The notes under the pieces: generated by a model
What the model saw: only the letters and a program-made list of their open reading frames with translations
Databases searched by the model: none
Told to the model about the DNA's origin: nothing
Made by a program: the position numbers and the translations under genes
Shown: piece after piece, positions 33,408-42,521 of the stretch
Layout: every line of letters begins with the position of its first letter
Position numbering within the stretch: the first letter of the stretch is position 1
Origin: JBAIYU01 sp036763085
GTDB lineage: Bacteria > Bacillota > Negativicutes > DSM-1736 > Dendrosporobacteraceae
DNA: 44,890 bases
NCBI RefSeq assembly: GCF_036763085.1
Contig: NZ_JBAIYU010000001.1
Coordinates: 1 to 44,890, forward strand
Reading direction: 5' to 3'

Positions 33408-34814
33408 TTATTTATTGGCTCTTTTTTCTGCGAGATACTTATCAATTGCAGCAGCAGCTTTTTTACCAGCACCCATTGCTAGAATAACAGTAGCAGCTCC
33501 TGTTACGATATCACCACCAGCAAACACACCAGGTTTGCTGGTTGCACCAGTCTCAGGGTCAGCAATAATGTTGCCCCTTTTATTCATATCCAGACCCTTA
33601 GTTGTAGAAAGCAGCGGGTTAGGACCTTGTCCTATAGCAATGACGACTGAATCAACTTCCAATTCAAATTCGGAATCTGCTAGTTCTACTGGACGTCTGC
33701 GGCCTGAAGCATCAGGTTCGCCAAGTTCCATCTTAACACATTGAATAGCTCTAACCCAACCTTGCTCATCACCAAGAACAGCTATAGGATTAGTAAGAAG
33801 CTGGAATTCAATACCTTCCTCTTTAGCATGGTGAATCTCTTCAAGCCTTGCTGGCAATTCGGCTTCTGAACGTCTATAAACTATATATACATTATCTGCA
33901 CCCAAACGTAAGGCTGTTCTAGCTGCATCCATAGCAACATTGCCGCCGCCAACTACTGCCACTTTTTTGCCAACATGGATAGGAGTACCAGAGTTAGGGA
34001 ATTTATATGCTTTCATTAGATTACAGCGCGTTAAAAATTCGTTTGCTGCGTATACACCATTGAGGTTTTCTCCAGGTATGCCCATAAAATATGGCAATCC
34101 TGCACCTGTGGCGATAAATACAGCTTCGTATCCTTCTTCTTCCATTAGTTCATCAATAGTAAAAGTTTTGCCGGCAACTGCATTAACAACTATTTCAACC
34201 CCCATCTTGCGAAGGTTATCAATCTCAGCTTTAACTACAGCTTCTTTAGGCAGACGGAATTCAGGAATACCGTAAATCAATACACCGCCAGGCGCATGTA
34301 ATGCTTCAAATACAGTTACCTTATAACCTAGTTTAGCTAAGTCACCGGCGGCCGTAAGACCAGCCGGCCCAGATCCAATAACAGCTACTTTTTGGACATC
34401 TGGAGCAAACTCTATTGGCGTAATTTCCTCACCTTTGCTGCGGGCATAATCTGCGGCATACCTCTCAAGACGGCCGATACCTACCGATTCACCTTTTTTG
34501 GCTAAAACACAATGTTTTTCACATTGCTCTTCCTGTGGACATACGCGGCCGCATACTGCTGGAAGGCTGTTTACATTCTTAATCGTCGAGATTGCAGAAT
34601 CAACATCACCATCTTTTAGATGCTTTATAAATGCTGGAATATCCACTTGCACTGGACAGCCTTGGCGACATGGAGCATGCTTGCAATTAAGACAGCGCTT
34701 GGCCTCATTAACTGCATCTTCATGTGAATACCCTAAAGTTACTTCCTCAAAATTTTTCGCACGTACTTTAGGATCTTGCTCTGGCATTTTATGTTTGTTT
34801 AGTGAGAGTGACAT
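33408..34814 (-). CDS. nfnL: NADPH-binding large subunit of Nfn transhydrogenase
   Basis: A 468-residue GltD-like flavoprotein, the large subunit of NADH-dependent ferredoxin:NADP+ oxidoreductase. An N-terminal domain carries two [4Fe-4S] motifs (CLNCKHAPCRQGCPV and CGRVCPQEEQCEKHC), followed by the FAD fold (VIGSGPAGLTAAGDLAKLG) and NADPH fold (VVGGGNVAMDAARTALRLG). I start at ATG 34814, with GGAGG eight bases before; this overlaps the nfnS end by 16 bases. Annotated homologues are often called glutamate synthase small chain, but the neighbour NfnS marks it as Nfn. It makes NADPH from NADH and reduced ferredoxin by bifurcation in reverse. Confidence 0.9.
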   Translation of the reverse strand: MSLSLNKHKMPEQDPKVRAKNFEEVTLGYSHEDAVNEAKRCLNCKHAPCRQGCPVQVDIPAFIKHLKDGDVDSAISTIKNVNSLPAVCGRVCPQEEQCEKHCVLAKKGESVGIGRLERYAADYARSKGEEITPIEFAPDVQKVAVIGSGPAGLTAAGDLAKLGYKVTVFEALHAPGGVLIYGIPEFRLPKEAVVKAEIDNLRKMGVEIVVNAVAGKTFTIDELMEEEGYEAVFIATGAGLPYFMGIPGENLNGVYAANEFLTRCNLMKAYKFPNSGTPIHVGKKVAVVGGGNVAMDAARTALRLGADNVYIVYRRSEAELPARLEEIHHAKEEGIEFQLLTNPIAVLGDEQGWVRAIQCVKMELGEPDASGRRRPVELADSEFELEVDSVVIAIGQGPNPLLSTTKGLDMNKRGNIIADPETGATSKPGVFAGGDIVTGAATVILAMGAGKKAAAAIDKYLAEKRANK

Positions 34815-35653
34815 TTGCAGCCACCTCCCTGTTTGTTTGCACAATGGTGTTCATGATTTTTCTCATGCGGTAAATACATACGCTGACGAGACATCAGGCC
34901 GGCAAAATCAACCTTATGCGCATCGAATTCTGGACCATCAACACAGGCAAACTTGCTTTCATCACCCACTTGTACTCGACAGCCGCCGCACATACCTGTA
35001 CCATCAACCATTATTGGGTTTAAACTTACTACTGTTGGAATCTCATAAGGTCTTGTTACTTCAGCAACACTTCTCATCATAATAACAGGACCGATCGCCA
35101 CTACCAAATCAATCTTAAGGCCAGAATCAATTAGCTGTTTCAATTGGTCAGTTACAAATCCCTTGTGGCCTTTGGAACCGTCATCAGTAGTTACATATAG
35201 CTTGTCACTTACTTCTGCCATTTCATTTTCTAAAATAAGAATATCCTTATTACGGGCGCCAATAATTGAGATAACCTGATTGCCAGCCTCTTTCATGCCG
35301 CGGGCTATAGGATAGACTGGTGCTATACCAATTCCCCCACCAATACAAACTACATTACCTAGTTTCTCGATATGTGTTTCTTTGCCTAATGGACCTACTA
35401 AATCTAATAATGTATCGCCTTCACTCAGTTGACCCATTTCTTTAGTTGACGCGCCAACCTCTTGAAAAATAATTGTTACAGTTCCCTTTTCACGATTGAA
35501 GTCTGCAATTGTTAAAGGTATACGTTCACCCTCTTCATTTAAGCGTACTATGACAAATTGCCCAGGCTGAGCCTTTTTGGCAATTCGAGGTGCTTCCATT
35601 TCAAATAACTTAACACTAGGTGCTAGTTCCTTCTTTACAAGGATCTTATACAC
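34799..35653 (-). CDS. nfnS: NADH-binding small subunit of Nfn transhydrogenase
   Basis: A 284-residue ferredoxin-NADP reductase-like flavoprotein with a C-terminal [2Fe-2S] site: GTGMCGGCRVQ and SKFACVDGPEFD supply the cysteines. VCIGGGIGIAPVYPIARGM is the NAD-binding loop. The start is GTG 35653, with AAGGAG nine bases before; the product begins VYKILVKKELAPS, as in relatives, and the longer frame reads through the ribosome site. It lies 20 bases after metF. The C-terminus ends in a His/Cys-rich tail (HEHHCANKQGGGCKCHSH) that may bind metal. Confidence 0.9.
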   Translation of the reverse strand: MYKILVKKELAPSVKLFEMEAPRIAKKAQPGQFVIVRLNEEGERIPLTIADFNREKGTVTIIFQEVGASTKEMGQLSEGDTLLDLVGPLGKETHIEKLGNVVCIGGGIGIAPVYPIARGMKEAGNQVISIIGARNKDILILENEMAEVSDKLYVTTDDGSKGHKGFVTDQLKQLIDSGLKIDLVVAIGPVIMMRSVAEVTRPYEIPTVVSLNPIMVDGTGMCGGCRVQVGDESKFACVDGPEFDAHKVDFAGLMSRQRMYLPHEKNHEHHCANKQGGGCKCHSH

Positions 35654-35673
35654 ATAATCACACTCCTTAATCA

Positions 35674-36423
35674 TCAATTGCCTGCAAAAATCCCCTGCAG
35701 ATATTTATGTACATCAGTCCGTATTGGCATAAAGTAAATGTTGGCATTAGTTCGCCCTGTAAATTCAAGAGCTTTCTGAGCAAACTCGATATTCCACGCC
35801 AAATTAGGCTGAAAATTGGTTGGGAAAACAACATTATTTTTAGTTTCCCAATAATTTAAAGATTTCTCTGAAGTTACAGGCGATATACCCCAATAAACTT
35901 CTTTACCCTCTAAAATCTCAGAGTAAATTTCCATTAATCGTAAATCAAAGAAGGGCTGAGTAAAGAAACCGTCGGCACCAGCATAGATTTTCTGCTTGAT
36001 ATAATCTGCTTCTTTACGCATGCTGTCGCGATATTGGTCAATACCCGCATATACTTTGATACCTGGTATTTCCTCTTTAAATTTTCTTATAACATCAATA
36101 CTTGTTGACGGATAGATTTTATGGGTCATGTCCTGCGGAGGATCACCTTTTATAACTAGCACTTCATTAATGTTTTTTTCTTTGAAGAAGTCAGCCATCC
36201 GCAGAGGCTGATCTAAGTTAATATCGATTGCCCTAATATGGGGGATTACATACTTATAATTAGGCTGTGCATATGTACAGCCTTCCCAGCTGCGAATTTC
36301 GTAGCGCAAAAGGTCAGGAATATTTATCGTATCCACAACTGGAAAGTTATTTTTAATTAAGTCCAACTCTGTCAGCAGTGAAACTTCGTCCCTTGGCACA
36401 AGTTCTATTGCAATTCTTGACAT
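35674..36423 (-). CDS. metF: Short, diverged methylenetetrahydrofolate reductase
   Basis: A 249-residue TIM-barrel protein of the MetF family, shorter than the common form of about 290. LVIKGDPPQDM is the family GD-P-P segment, and GADGFFTQPFFDLRLM the TQ-x-x-F substrate region. It should reduce methylene-THF to methyl-THF. The N-terminal opening IELVPRDEVSL differs from the usual FFPP motif. No metV partner is adjacent; instead nfnS and nfnL follow. Start ATG 36423 with GGGG/GGAG before it. Between fhs and nfnS in one operon. Confidence 0.8.
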   Translation of the reverse strand: MSRIAIELVPRDEVSLLTELDLIKNNFPVVDTINIPDLLRYEIRSWEGCTYAQPNYKYVIPHIRAIDINLDQPLRMADFFKEKNINEVLVIKGDPPQDMTHKIYPSTSIDVIRKFKEEIPGIKVYAGIDQYRDSMRKEADYIKQKIYAGADGFFTQPFFDLRLMEIYSEILEGKEVYWGISPVTSEKSLNYWETKNNVVFPTNFQPNLAWNIEFAQKALEFTGRTNANIYFMPIRTDVHKYLQGIFAGN

Positions 36424-36466
36424 CTCCAACCCCCCATAACAAAATACTTCTCAAGCTATTAATGTT

Positions 36467-38134
36467 TTAAAACAAACCAACTATCTTCCCGTCATTATCA
36501 ATATCCATCTTCTCAGCAGCTGGACGTTTAGGTAAACCAGGCATTGTCATAATATCGCCTGTAATAGCGACTAAAAAACCTGCGCCTGCTGCAATGCGAA
36601 TTTCCCTGACAGTAAGATTAAATCCAGTTGGCCTGCCTAGCTTATTTGCATCATCACTTAGGGAATACTGAGTTTTGGCCATACATATTGGCGTTTTATC
36701 TAGACCAAGAGCAGAAAGTTCTTGAATAGTTTTTTCCGCTGCTGCAGTATAACTAACAGTATCGGCACCATATATTTCGGTCGCAATAGTGCTGATTTTT
36801 TCCTTTATAGGTGCTTGTTCATCGTAAAGCAGTTTGAATTGACTAGGCTTTTCAGCAGCCGCAAGCACTTTTTCGGCTAAAGCTATACCGCCTTTGCCGC
36901 CCTTTGCCCAAACTTCGGATAAAGCAACTTCGGCACCCATAGCTTTGCACTTTTCCTCAACAAAATCAAGTTCTTTCTTGGTATCGGTGGGAAACGCATT
37001 AATAGCAACAACTGCTGGCAAACCGAACTTCTGCATATTTTCAATATGCTTAGTTAGGTTTGCTAATCCTCGTTCAAGCGCTTCCATATTCTCATTAGTC
37101 AACTCGGTTTTAGGGATACCTCCATGCATTTTAAGAGCTCTCACTGTAGCTACAATTACAACTGCATCCGGTTTTATGCCAGCAAAACGGCATTTTATAT
37201 CAATAAATTTCTCTGCACCAAGGTCTGCTCCAAATCCAGCTTCAGTTACAACTACATCCGCCAGCTTCAGGGCAAATTTTGTAGCCATAACACTATTACA
37301 GCCATGCGCGATATTTGCAAATGGTCCGCCATGGACAAAAGCCGGCGTATTTTCTAACGTTTGAACAATATTAGGTTTTATAGCATCTTTAAATAATAAA
37401 GTAAGCGCACCAGTCACATTTAATTCTTTAACAGTGATAGCCCTATTATCAAAGGTATAACCTATGATTATTCGGCTAATACGCTCTTTCATATCATTTA
37501 AGTCTTTGGCCAAACATAAAATTGCCATCATCTCTGATGCAACAGTAATATCGAAGCCAGTCTCTCTCGGATTGCCATTAATCTTGCCGCCTAATCCGCA
37601 AATAATGGACCGTAAAGCACGATCATTTAGATCAACTACTCTTCGCCAGGTAACTCGGCGAGGATCAATACCTAATTCATTACCATGCTGGATATGATTA
37701 TCAATTACAGCGGCAAGCAAGTTATGTGCGGAAGTAATAGCATGGAAGTCGCCAGTAAAATGAAGATTAATATCTTCCATTGGAACGACTTGAGCGTAAC
37801 CACCCCCCGCAGCTCCGCCTTTAATGCCAAAGCAGGGACCAAGTGAAGGCTCTCGAAGTGCAATTACTACCTTTTTATTTAAATGCCTCAAGGCATCTCC
37901 TAAACCTACAGTAGTAGTGGTTTTCCCTTCGCCAGCAGGAGTTGGATTTATAGCCGTCACTAAAATAAGTTTGCCGTTTGGACGTTCTTTAACTCTTTCC
38001 CAAGTACCAAGAGAAACTTTTGCTTTATATTTTCCATATAGTTCAAGCTCATCCTCAGGTATTTGCAGTTCTTTGGCTACGTCGGCAATTGGTCGCATCG
38101 CCGCGGCTTGAGCAATCTCAACATCTGTCTTCAT
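36467..38134 (-). CDS. fhs: Formate-tetrahydrofolate ligase
   Basis: A 555-residue enzyme that joins formate to THF using ATP, giving 10-formyl-THF. PTPAGEGKTTTTVGLGDAL is the nucleotide loop, followed by REPSLGPCFGIKGGAAGGGY and VATVRALKMHGG. Full length for the family. I start at ATG 38134, with AAGGGGG before it; the longer frame begins in noncoding sequence. It follows folD by 35 bp. It belongs to the methyl branch of the Wood-Ljungdahl pathway, but also serves general C1 metabolism. Confidence 0.96.
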   Translation of the reverse strand: MKTDVEIAQAAAMRPIADVAKELQIPEDELELYGKYKAKVSLGTWERVKERPNGKLILVTAINPTPAGEGKTTTTVGLGDALRHLNKKVVIALREPSLGPCFGIKGGAAGGGYAQVVPMEDINLHFTGDFHAITSAHNLLAAVIDNHIQHGNELGIDPRRVTWRRVVDLNDRALRSIICGLGGKINGNPRETGFDITVASEMMAILCLAKDLNDMKERISRIIIGYTFDNRAITVKELNVTGALTLLFKDAIKPNIVQTLENTPAFVHGGPFANIAHGCNSVMATKFALKLADVVVTEAGFGADLGAEKFIDIKCRFAGIKPDAVVIVATVRALKMHGGIPKTELTNENMEALERGLANLTKHIENMQKFGLPAVVAINAFPTDTKKELDFVEEKCKAMGAEVALSEVWAKGGKGGIALAEKVLAAAEKPSQFKLLYDEQAPIKEKISTIATEIYGADTVSYTAAAEKTIQELSALGLDKTPICMAKTQYSLSDDANKLGRPTGFNLTVREIRIAAGAGFLVAITGDIMTMPGLPKRPAAEKMDIDNDGKIVGLF

Positions 38135-38169
38135 AGTATCCCCCTTATCATGATGGTACATAACCATTA

Positions 38170-39045
38170 TTAATTCGTGATCGTTACGTTATGTATTAAA
38201 CAAGCTGCCTTCACAGTATTATGAAGAAGCATTGCTATGGTAAGCAGTCCTACACCGCCGGGAACGGGGGTAATAGCTCCTGCGACTTGTTTTACTTGTT
38301 CAAAATCAACATCCCCGACTAATTTTTTCTCGGCTATACGATTTATACCAACGTCAATCACAACAGCACCTGGTTTAACCATATCACTTGTAACAAAGTG
38401 AGGCTTCCCAACGGCAGCTATTAGGATATCAGCCTGTTTTGTAATACTAGCAAGGTCTTTAGATCGAGAATGGCATACAGTTACTGTAGCATTTCGTGAC
38501 AGTAATAAATTAAACATTGGCTTTCCTACGATATTACTGCGGCCAATTATTACTGCATTTTTGCCTTCAATATCTATTCCTGCTAACTCTAACATTTTTA
38601 CACAGCCGTACGGTGTACAAGGTACCAAATGTTCCTCTCCAATTGAAAGTTTACCAACGTTTACCGGATGGAAACCATCGACATCTTTATTGGGATCAAT
38701 GGAGTTTAGAATTTCAGCTTCGTTTTCTTTAATATGATCAGGCAAAGGAAGCTGTACCAGGATACCATGAATTTGGTCGTTATTATTTAGTTGGGCAATC
38801 TTGGCTAATAATATTTCCTTGCTAACATCGGCTGGAAGCTCAATAACTTCTGAGTAAATCCCAATTTCTTCACAAGACCGATGCTTGCTAGCAACATATA
38901 CCTTTGAAGCGGGATTTTCGCCAACTATTATTACAGCTAACCCCGGCGTAATACCGTGCTTATTTTTTAGAACACTTATGTCTTTCTTAATACCTTCTTT
39001 TATCTGGGCAGCGTAAAACTTACCTTCTAATACTGTTGCTGACAT
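38170..39045 (-). CDS. folD: Methylene-THF dehydrogenase/methenyl-THF cyclohydrolase
   Basis: A 291-residue bifunctional enzyme that converts 10-formyl-THF through methenyl- to methylene-THF with NAD(P)H. YVASKHRSCEEIGI holds the catalytic Lys, VQLPLPDHI and DVDGFHPVNVG line the folate site, and VIGRSNIVGKPM is the NADP loop. Start ATG 39045 follows GAGG; a TTG two codons earlier is less likely. First gene of the folD-fhs-metF-nfnS-nfnL operon. A separate cyclohydrolase is therefore not needed. Confidence 0.95.
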   Translation of the reverse strand: MSATVLEGKFYAAQIKEGIKKDISVLKNKHGITPGLAVIIVGENPASKVYVASKHRSCEEIGIYSEVIELPADVSKEILLAKIAQLNNNDQIHGILVQLPLPDHIKENEAEILNSIDPNKDVDGFHPVNVGKLSIGEEHLVPCTPYGCVKMLELAGIDIEGKNAVIIGRSNIVGKPMFNLLLSRNATVTVCHSRSKDLASITKQADILIAAVGKPHFVTSDMVKPGAVVIDVGINRIAEKKLVGDVDFEQVKQVAGAITPVPGGVGLLTIAMLLHNTVKAACLIHNVTITN

Positions 39046-39096
39046 TATCAATACCTCAACTAATTAATATTTTACTTCTTAGAAGCATTTAAAAAG

Positions 39097-39124
39097 TGTC
39101 ATTGCGAAATAAATCGCAATGACA
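39097..39124 (-). terminator. Intrinsic terminator after ubiA
   Basis: TGTCATTGCGA and TCGCAATGACA form a perfect 11-bp stem with a six-base loop, 18 bases after the ubiA stop codon, followed by ACTTTTTAAA in the minus-strand RNA. It separates the tat-ubi operon from the folD operon. Confidence 0.85.
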
Positions 39125-39141
39125 AATCTTTAGAAACTATC

Positions 39142-39990
39142 CTAAAACATTAAACTCGCAAATGTAAATAAGCATACCGAGATTCCAACAAGGCCATTTC
39201 TCATGAAGTAAGCTTGTGTCACCCTTGATAAATCCGTTGGGCTTACAATTGAGTGCTGATAAATAAGCACGATTGCAGCGACTAAAACACCCGCGTAGTA
39301 AATCATACTAAGTTTAAGCAGTACGCCCACAGCAGTAAATGCAGCTATGCTTATTACATGCATTAACTGAGCAAGTTTTAAAGCCCCTGGTACACCAAAT
39401 CGAACTGGCATGGAATTAAGTCCGTGTTTTTTGTCAAACTCCACATCCTGGCAGCCATAAATAACGTCGAATGCTGCAATCCAAATCCCTACAGCCAGGC
39501 CTAACAACACAATCGGTAAAGTAAGTTCGCCACGGATAGCCATCCAAGCGCCAATCGGTGCTATAGACAATGACAAGCCTAGAACTAAATGACATGTCCA
39601 AGAAAAACGCTTCATGTAAGGATAAATAGTAAACGGAAGTACTGCAAGCGGTGCCAATTTTAGACAAATCGGATGCAGGTTTGCCGTTGCCAAGAGGAAA
39701 AACGCTAAACTAATAATTATTAGCAAAATGGCTTCCCACGACTTAACTGCACCTGTTACCATCGGCCGATTAGTGAATCGTGGGTGAATTTTATCATATT
39801 TTAAGTCAATAAAATTATTTAAAGCTAATGCAGCACTACGAGCACCAATCATAGCAAGCGTAATCCAGAAGAAGTCATGTCCACTTGGAATGCCGCCAGC
39901 AGCTAAAAAGGCTCCCATATACGCAAAAGGCAATGCAAAAACAGAGTGGGATAATGCTATATTCTCTAAATGTGCTTTTAGTTTACTCAA
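39142..39990 (-). CDS. ubiA: UbiA-family prenyltransferase (menaquinone pathway)
   Basis: A 282-residue integral membrane prenyltransferase with about eight to nine helices. The two Asp-rich metal-prenyl diphosphate motifs are NNFIDLKYDKIHPRFTNRP (about 59-77) and DVIYGCQDVEFDKKHGLNS. It adds a polyprenyl chain to an aromatic acid. The start is TTG 39990, overlapping the ubiD stop by eight bases, so translation is coupled. Pairing with a UbiD decarboxylase suggests prenylation and decarboxylation in a quinone route such as the futalosine pathway or a UbiA/UbiD variant; the exact substrate is open. Confidence 0.88.
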   Translation of the reverse strand: MSKLKAHLENIALSHSVFALPFAYMGAFLAAGGIPSGHDFFWITLAMIGARSAALALNNFIDLKYDKIHPRFTNRPMVTGAVKSWEAILLIIISLAFFLLATANLHPICLKLAPLAVLPFTIYPYMKRFSWTCHLVLGLSLSIAPIGAWMAIRGELTLPIVLLGLAVGIWIAAFDVIYGCQDVEFDKKHGLNSMPVRFGVPGALKLAQLMHVISIAAFTAVGVLLKLSMIYYAGVLVAAIVLIYQHSIVSPTDLSRVTQAYFMRNGLVGISVCLFTFASLMF

Positions 39991-41443
39991 GACCTAAACC
40001 CTTCCACTTCTCGTCAACAATTCGCTTAATATCATCCGACATTACTATTTCGTCTGGCCATTCACGTAAATTACCTTCTTCAGGCCACGTTTTTGTAGCA
40101 TCTATCCCCACTTTAGTACCCCAATTTGGCATTGGTGAAGAATGATCTAAAACGTCTAATGGTCCATCTACCAATACAATATCGCGGCGTGCATCGATAT
40201 TATTAAATACTCTCCACCAAACCTCATTAGTGTCTTGAACATTAACATGCTCGTCCACTATAATAACCATCTTAGTAAACATCATTTGTCCCATTCCCCA
40301 AATGGCATGCATAACTTTCTTAGCATGCTGCGGATAACTTTTCTTAATAGAAATCATCGCGCAGTTGTGAAAAACACCTTCAAGCGGAAGGTTAATATCA
40401 ACTATCTCTGGCAGCTGCTGCTGTAAAAATGGCAAGAATATACGCTCGGTAGCCTTAGCCATAAAGCAGTCTTCCATTGGCGGTTTTCCAACAATAGTGG
40501 AAGGATAAATTGGATTTTTACGGTGAGTTATACAGGTTATGTGAAACACAGGATACTTATCGGCAAGTGAGTAATAACCAGTGTGGTCGCCAAACGGCCC
40601 TTCTGTGCGAAGCTCATCCAGCATAACATATCCTTCTAATACTATTTCGGAATGCGCAGGAACCTCAACATCAACAGTTTCACATTTTACCATTTCGACT
40701 GATTTTTTTCTTAAAAGACCAGCAAATACCATTTCATCAATATCACGCGGCAACGGAGCCGTTGCGGCATATGTTAAAACCGGATCACCGCCAATAGCTA
40801 CAGCGACCTCTATTCTATCTTTACCTAATTCGCGGTGCGCACGGAAATTTTCCGCACCATTTTTGTGTATATGCCAATGCATTCCAGTCGTTTGACCATC
40901 ATATATCTGCATACGATACATTCCAACATTTCGTTTACCAGTAATCGGGTTTTTGGTAAACACAAGCGGCAATGTAATAAAACGTCCAGCATCGCCAGGC
41001 CAACATTTAAGCACAGGAAATTTTTCAATTGAAGGCCTATCCTTAATAATGACCTCTTTACAAGGACCTGTTTTAACATACTTTGGAAAGTTAATCGCTC
41101 GTTTAGCTTGTGGAACAATTTTTATCAAATCTAATTTATTTTGCAATGAAATATAAGGCAATTTGAGTAATTCCCGTATTTCCTGGGCAATATCATCTAT
41201 TTTCTCTACACCTAGCGCTAAAGCCATACGTTCCATACTCCCGAAAGCATTCATTAAGACAGGTACATCATAGCCTTTTACATTTTCAAAAAGTAATGCA
41301 ACGTTTTTATCACCTGTCATTTTTGAAACGCGATCGGTTATTTCAGTAATCTCCAGTTCGCAGTCAACACTCTCACGTATTCTCTTCAACCATCCACGCG
41401 ATTCAAGCGCGGCAATAAATTCTCTTAAATCAGTATAAGCCAA
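39983..41443 (-). CDS. ubiD: UbiD-family prenylated-FMN decarboxylase
   Basis: A 486-residue decarboxylase that uses prenylated FMN to remove an aromatic carboxyl group. GMYRMQIYDGQTTGMHWHIH and RAHRELGKDRIEVAVAIGGDP form the cofactor/metal site, and LRTEGPFGDHTGYYS holds catalytic acidic residues. I start at TTG 41443: AAAGGAG stands eight bases before it and the product begins MAYTDLREFI as in relatives, while ATG 41461 lies upstream of that site. The UbiX flavin prenyltransferase it requires is not in the window. Confidence 0.9.
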   Translation of the reverse strand: MAYTDLREFIAALESRGWLKRIRESVDCELEITEITDRVSKMTGDKNVALLFENVKGYDVPVLMNAFGSMERMALALGVEKIDDIAQEIRELLKLPYISLQNKLDLIKIVPQAKRAINFPKYVKTGPCKEVIIKDRPSIEKFPVLKCWPGDAGRFITLPLVFTKNPITGKRNVGMYRMQIYDGQTTGMHWHIHKNGAENFRAHRELGKDRIEVAVAIGGDPVLTYAATAPLPRDIDEMVFAGLLRKKSVEMVKCETVDVEVPAHSEIVLEGYVMLDELRTEGPFGDHTGYYSLADKYPVFHITCITHRKNPIYPSTIVGKPPMEDCFMAKATERIFLPFLQQQLPEIVDINLPLEGVFHNCAMISIKKSYPQHAKKVMHAIWGMGQMMFTKMVIIVDEHVNVQDTNEVWWRVFNNIDARRDIVLVDGPLDVLDHSSPMPNWGTKVGIDATKTWPEEGNLREWPDEIVMSDDIKRIVDEKWKGLGLE

Positions 41444-41460
41444 AATAGGTGCTCCTTTCA

Positions 41461-42207
41461 TTACTTGCGCAGAATATGTTTTACAATTAGTATACTTAAT
41501 TCATATAATAATACAATTGGAATAGCTACCATGGTTTGTGAAAATATGTCTGGCGTTGGCGAAATAATTGCACCAATTACAAAAGACAATACAAAGACCA
41601 TTTTTCGCTTTAAGATCAAAAAGTTTGAACTAATAAAGCCAAGTTTAGCTAAAACCAATATAAATAAAGGTAGTTCGAATACAAAGCCAAAGGGGAGAAG
41701 AAAAGAAATTACAAAAGATAAATATTGCCCTAAAGAGAAAAGGGGCTGCAAGTTTTCCGTGGCAAAGCCCATGAAAAACTTAATACCGGCAGGTAATACC
41801 AAATAGTATGAAAAAGCTAATCCAATAAAGAACAATAATACCGAAGCTGGAACCAAAAGCCCCATGGCAGTTCGCTCGTTATTAGTCAAGGCAGGCAATA
41901 CAAAAGCCCAAACCTGAAACAATAATACTGGCAAGCTAACTAAAAATCCGGCAAAAAACGACACTTTTAAGTATGTAAAAAAAGCTTCCGCTGGATTCAT
42001 ATAATAGAGTTTTCCAGCAGGAGCAGTGATAAAATGCACTAATTCTTGAGCATAAAAATAGCTTACTCCACTGCATACAGCAATAGCGACAATACAAATA
42101 ATTAAGCGCCGCCGTAATTCTTCTAGGTGTCCAATAAGCGACATCTCATTAGTTTTAGCCTGTTCTTGCTGTTCGATATCACTATCGTGCGTAGGCATAT
42201 CAGACAT
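41461..42207 (-). CDS. tatC: Twin-arginine translocase subunit TatC
   Basis: A 248-residue membrane protein with six helices. EMSLIGHLEELRRRLI is the typical N-terminal signature that binds the twin-arginine signal, and FFAGFLVSLPVLLFQVWAF, FGFVFELPLFI and AIISPTPDIFSQTMVAIPI follow in order. ATG 42207 is taken as start; TTG 42210 and ATG 42198 are possible. It follows tatA by ten bases and overlaps none. Receives folded, often cofactor-bearing proteins for export. No Tat substrate is seen in the window. Confidence 0.93.
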   Translation of the reverse strand: MSDMPTHDSDIEQQEQAKTNEMSLIGHLEELRRRLIICIVAIAVCSGVSYFYAQELVHFITAPAGKLYYMNPAEAFFTYLKVSFFAGFLVSLPVLLFQVWAFVLPALTNNERTAMGLLVPASVLLFFIGLAFSYYLVLPAGIKFFMGFATENLQPLFSLGQYLSFVISFLLPFGFVFELPLFILVLAKLGFISSNFLILKRKMVFVLSFVIGAIISPTPDIFSQTMVAIPIVLLYELSILIVKHILRK

Positions 42208-42217
42208 CAACTAACCC

Positions 42218-42406
42218 TCACTTCGTCTCTTCAGGCTTTTTTAGCTCGTTTTTTTGTGATTCATCTTTCATCTCATTTGTTGCCCTTTTAAATTCCTGCA
42301 AACTTCTGCCCAAGGCTTTACCGATTTCAGGAAGTTTACCAGGCCCAAACACTACCAAAGCAATTACTAAGATTAATATTAATTCAGGCATGCTAAAGCT
42401 AAACAT
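42218..42406 (-). CDS. tatA: Twin-arginine translocase subunit TatA
   Basis: A 62-residue TatA: one N-terminal transmembrane helix (SMPELILILVIALVVFGPGK), the FGPGKLPEIG hinge, an amphipathic helix ALGRSLQEFKRATNEM and a charged tail. Forms the protein-conducting oligomer with TatC. AAGGTG precedes ATG 42406. First gene of the tatA-tatC-ubiD-ubiA operon. As in other Firmicute two-component systems it probably also does the job of TatB. Confidence 0.93.
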   Translation of the reverse strand: MFSFSMPELILILVIALVVFGPGKLPEIGKALGRSLQEFKRATNEMKDESQKNELKKPEETK

Positions 42407-42445
42407 TGCGCATCACACCTTTCTATTACAAGTCATATGATATAT

Positions 42446-42474
42446 ATTATACAATTCACCTCTAAAAAAAACAA
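42446..42474 (-). promoter_or_regulatory. Promoter of tatA operon
   Basis: Minus strand TTGTTT (42474-42469), 17-base spacer, perfect -10 TATAAT (42451-42446). The transcript would start about 35 bases before tatA. Confidence 0.65.
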
Positions 42475-42521
42475 TCAAATATCATATAATTGGATTTGTC
42501 CAACTTTGCAGATCATCAAAT

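Noticed and set aside
33408..34814. Glutamate synthase small chain
   Set aside because: The overlap with an NfnS gene and the absence of a glutamate synthase large chain favour NfnL.
34498..35082. Plus-strand 194-codon frame across nfnL/nfnS
   Set aside because: It lies fully antisense to two well-supported genes and encodes no recognisable domain.
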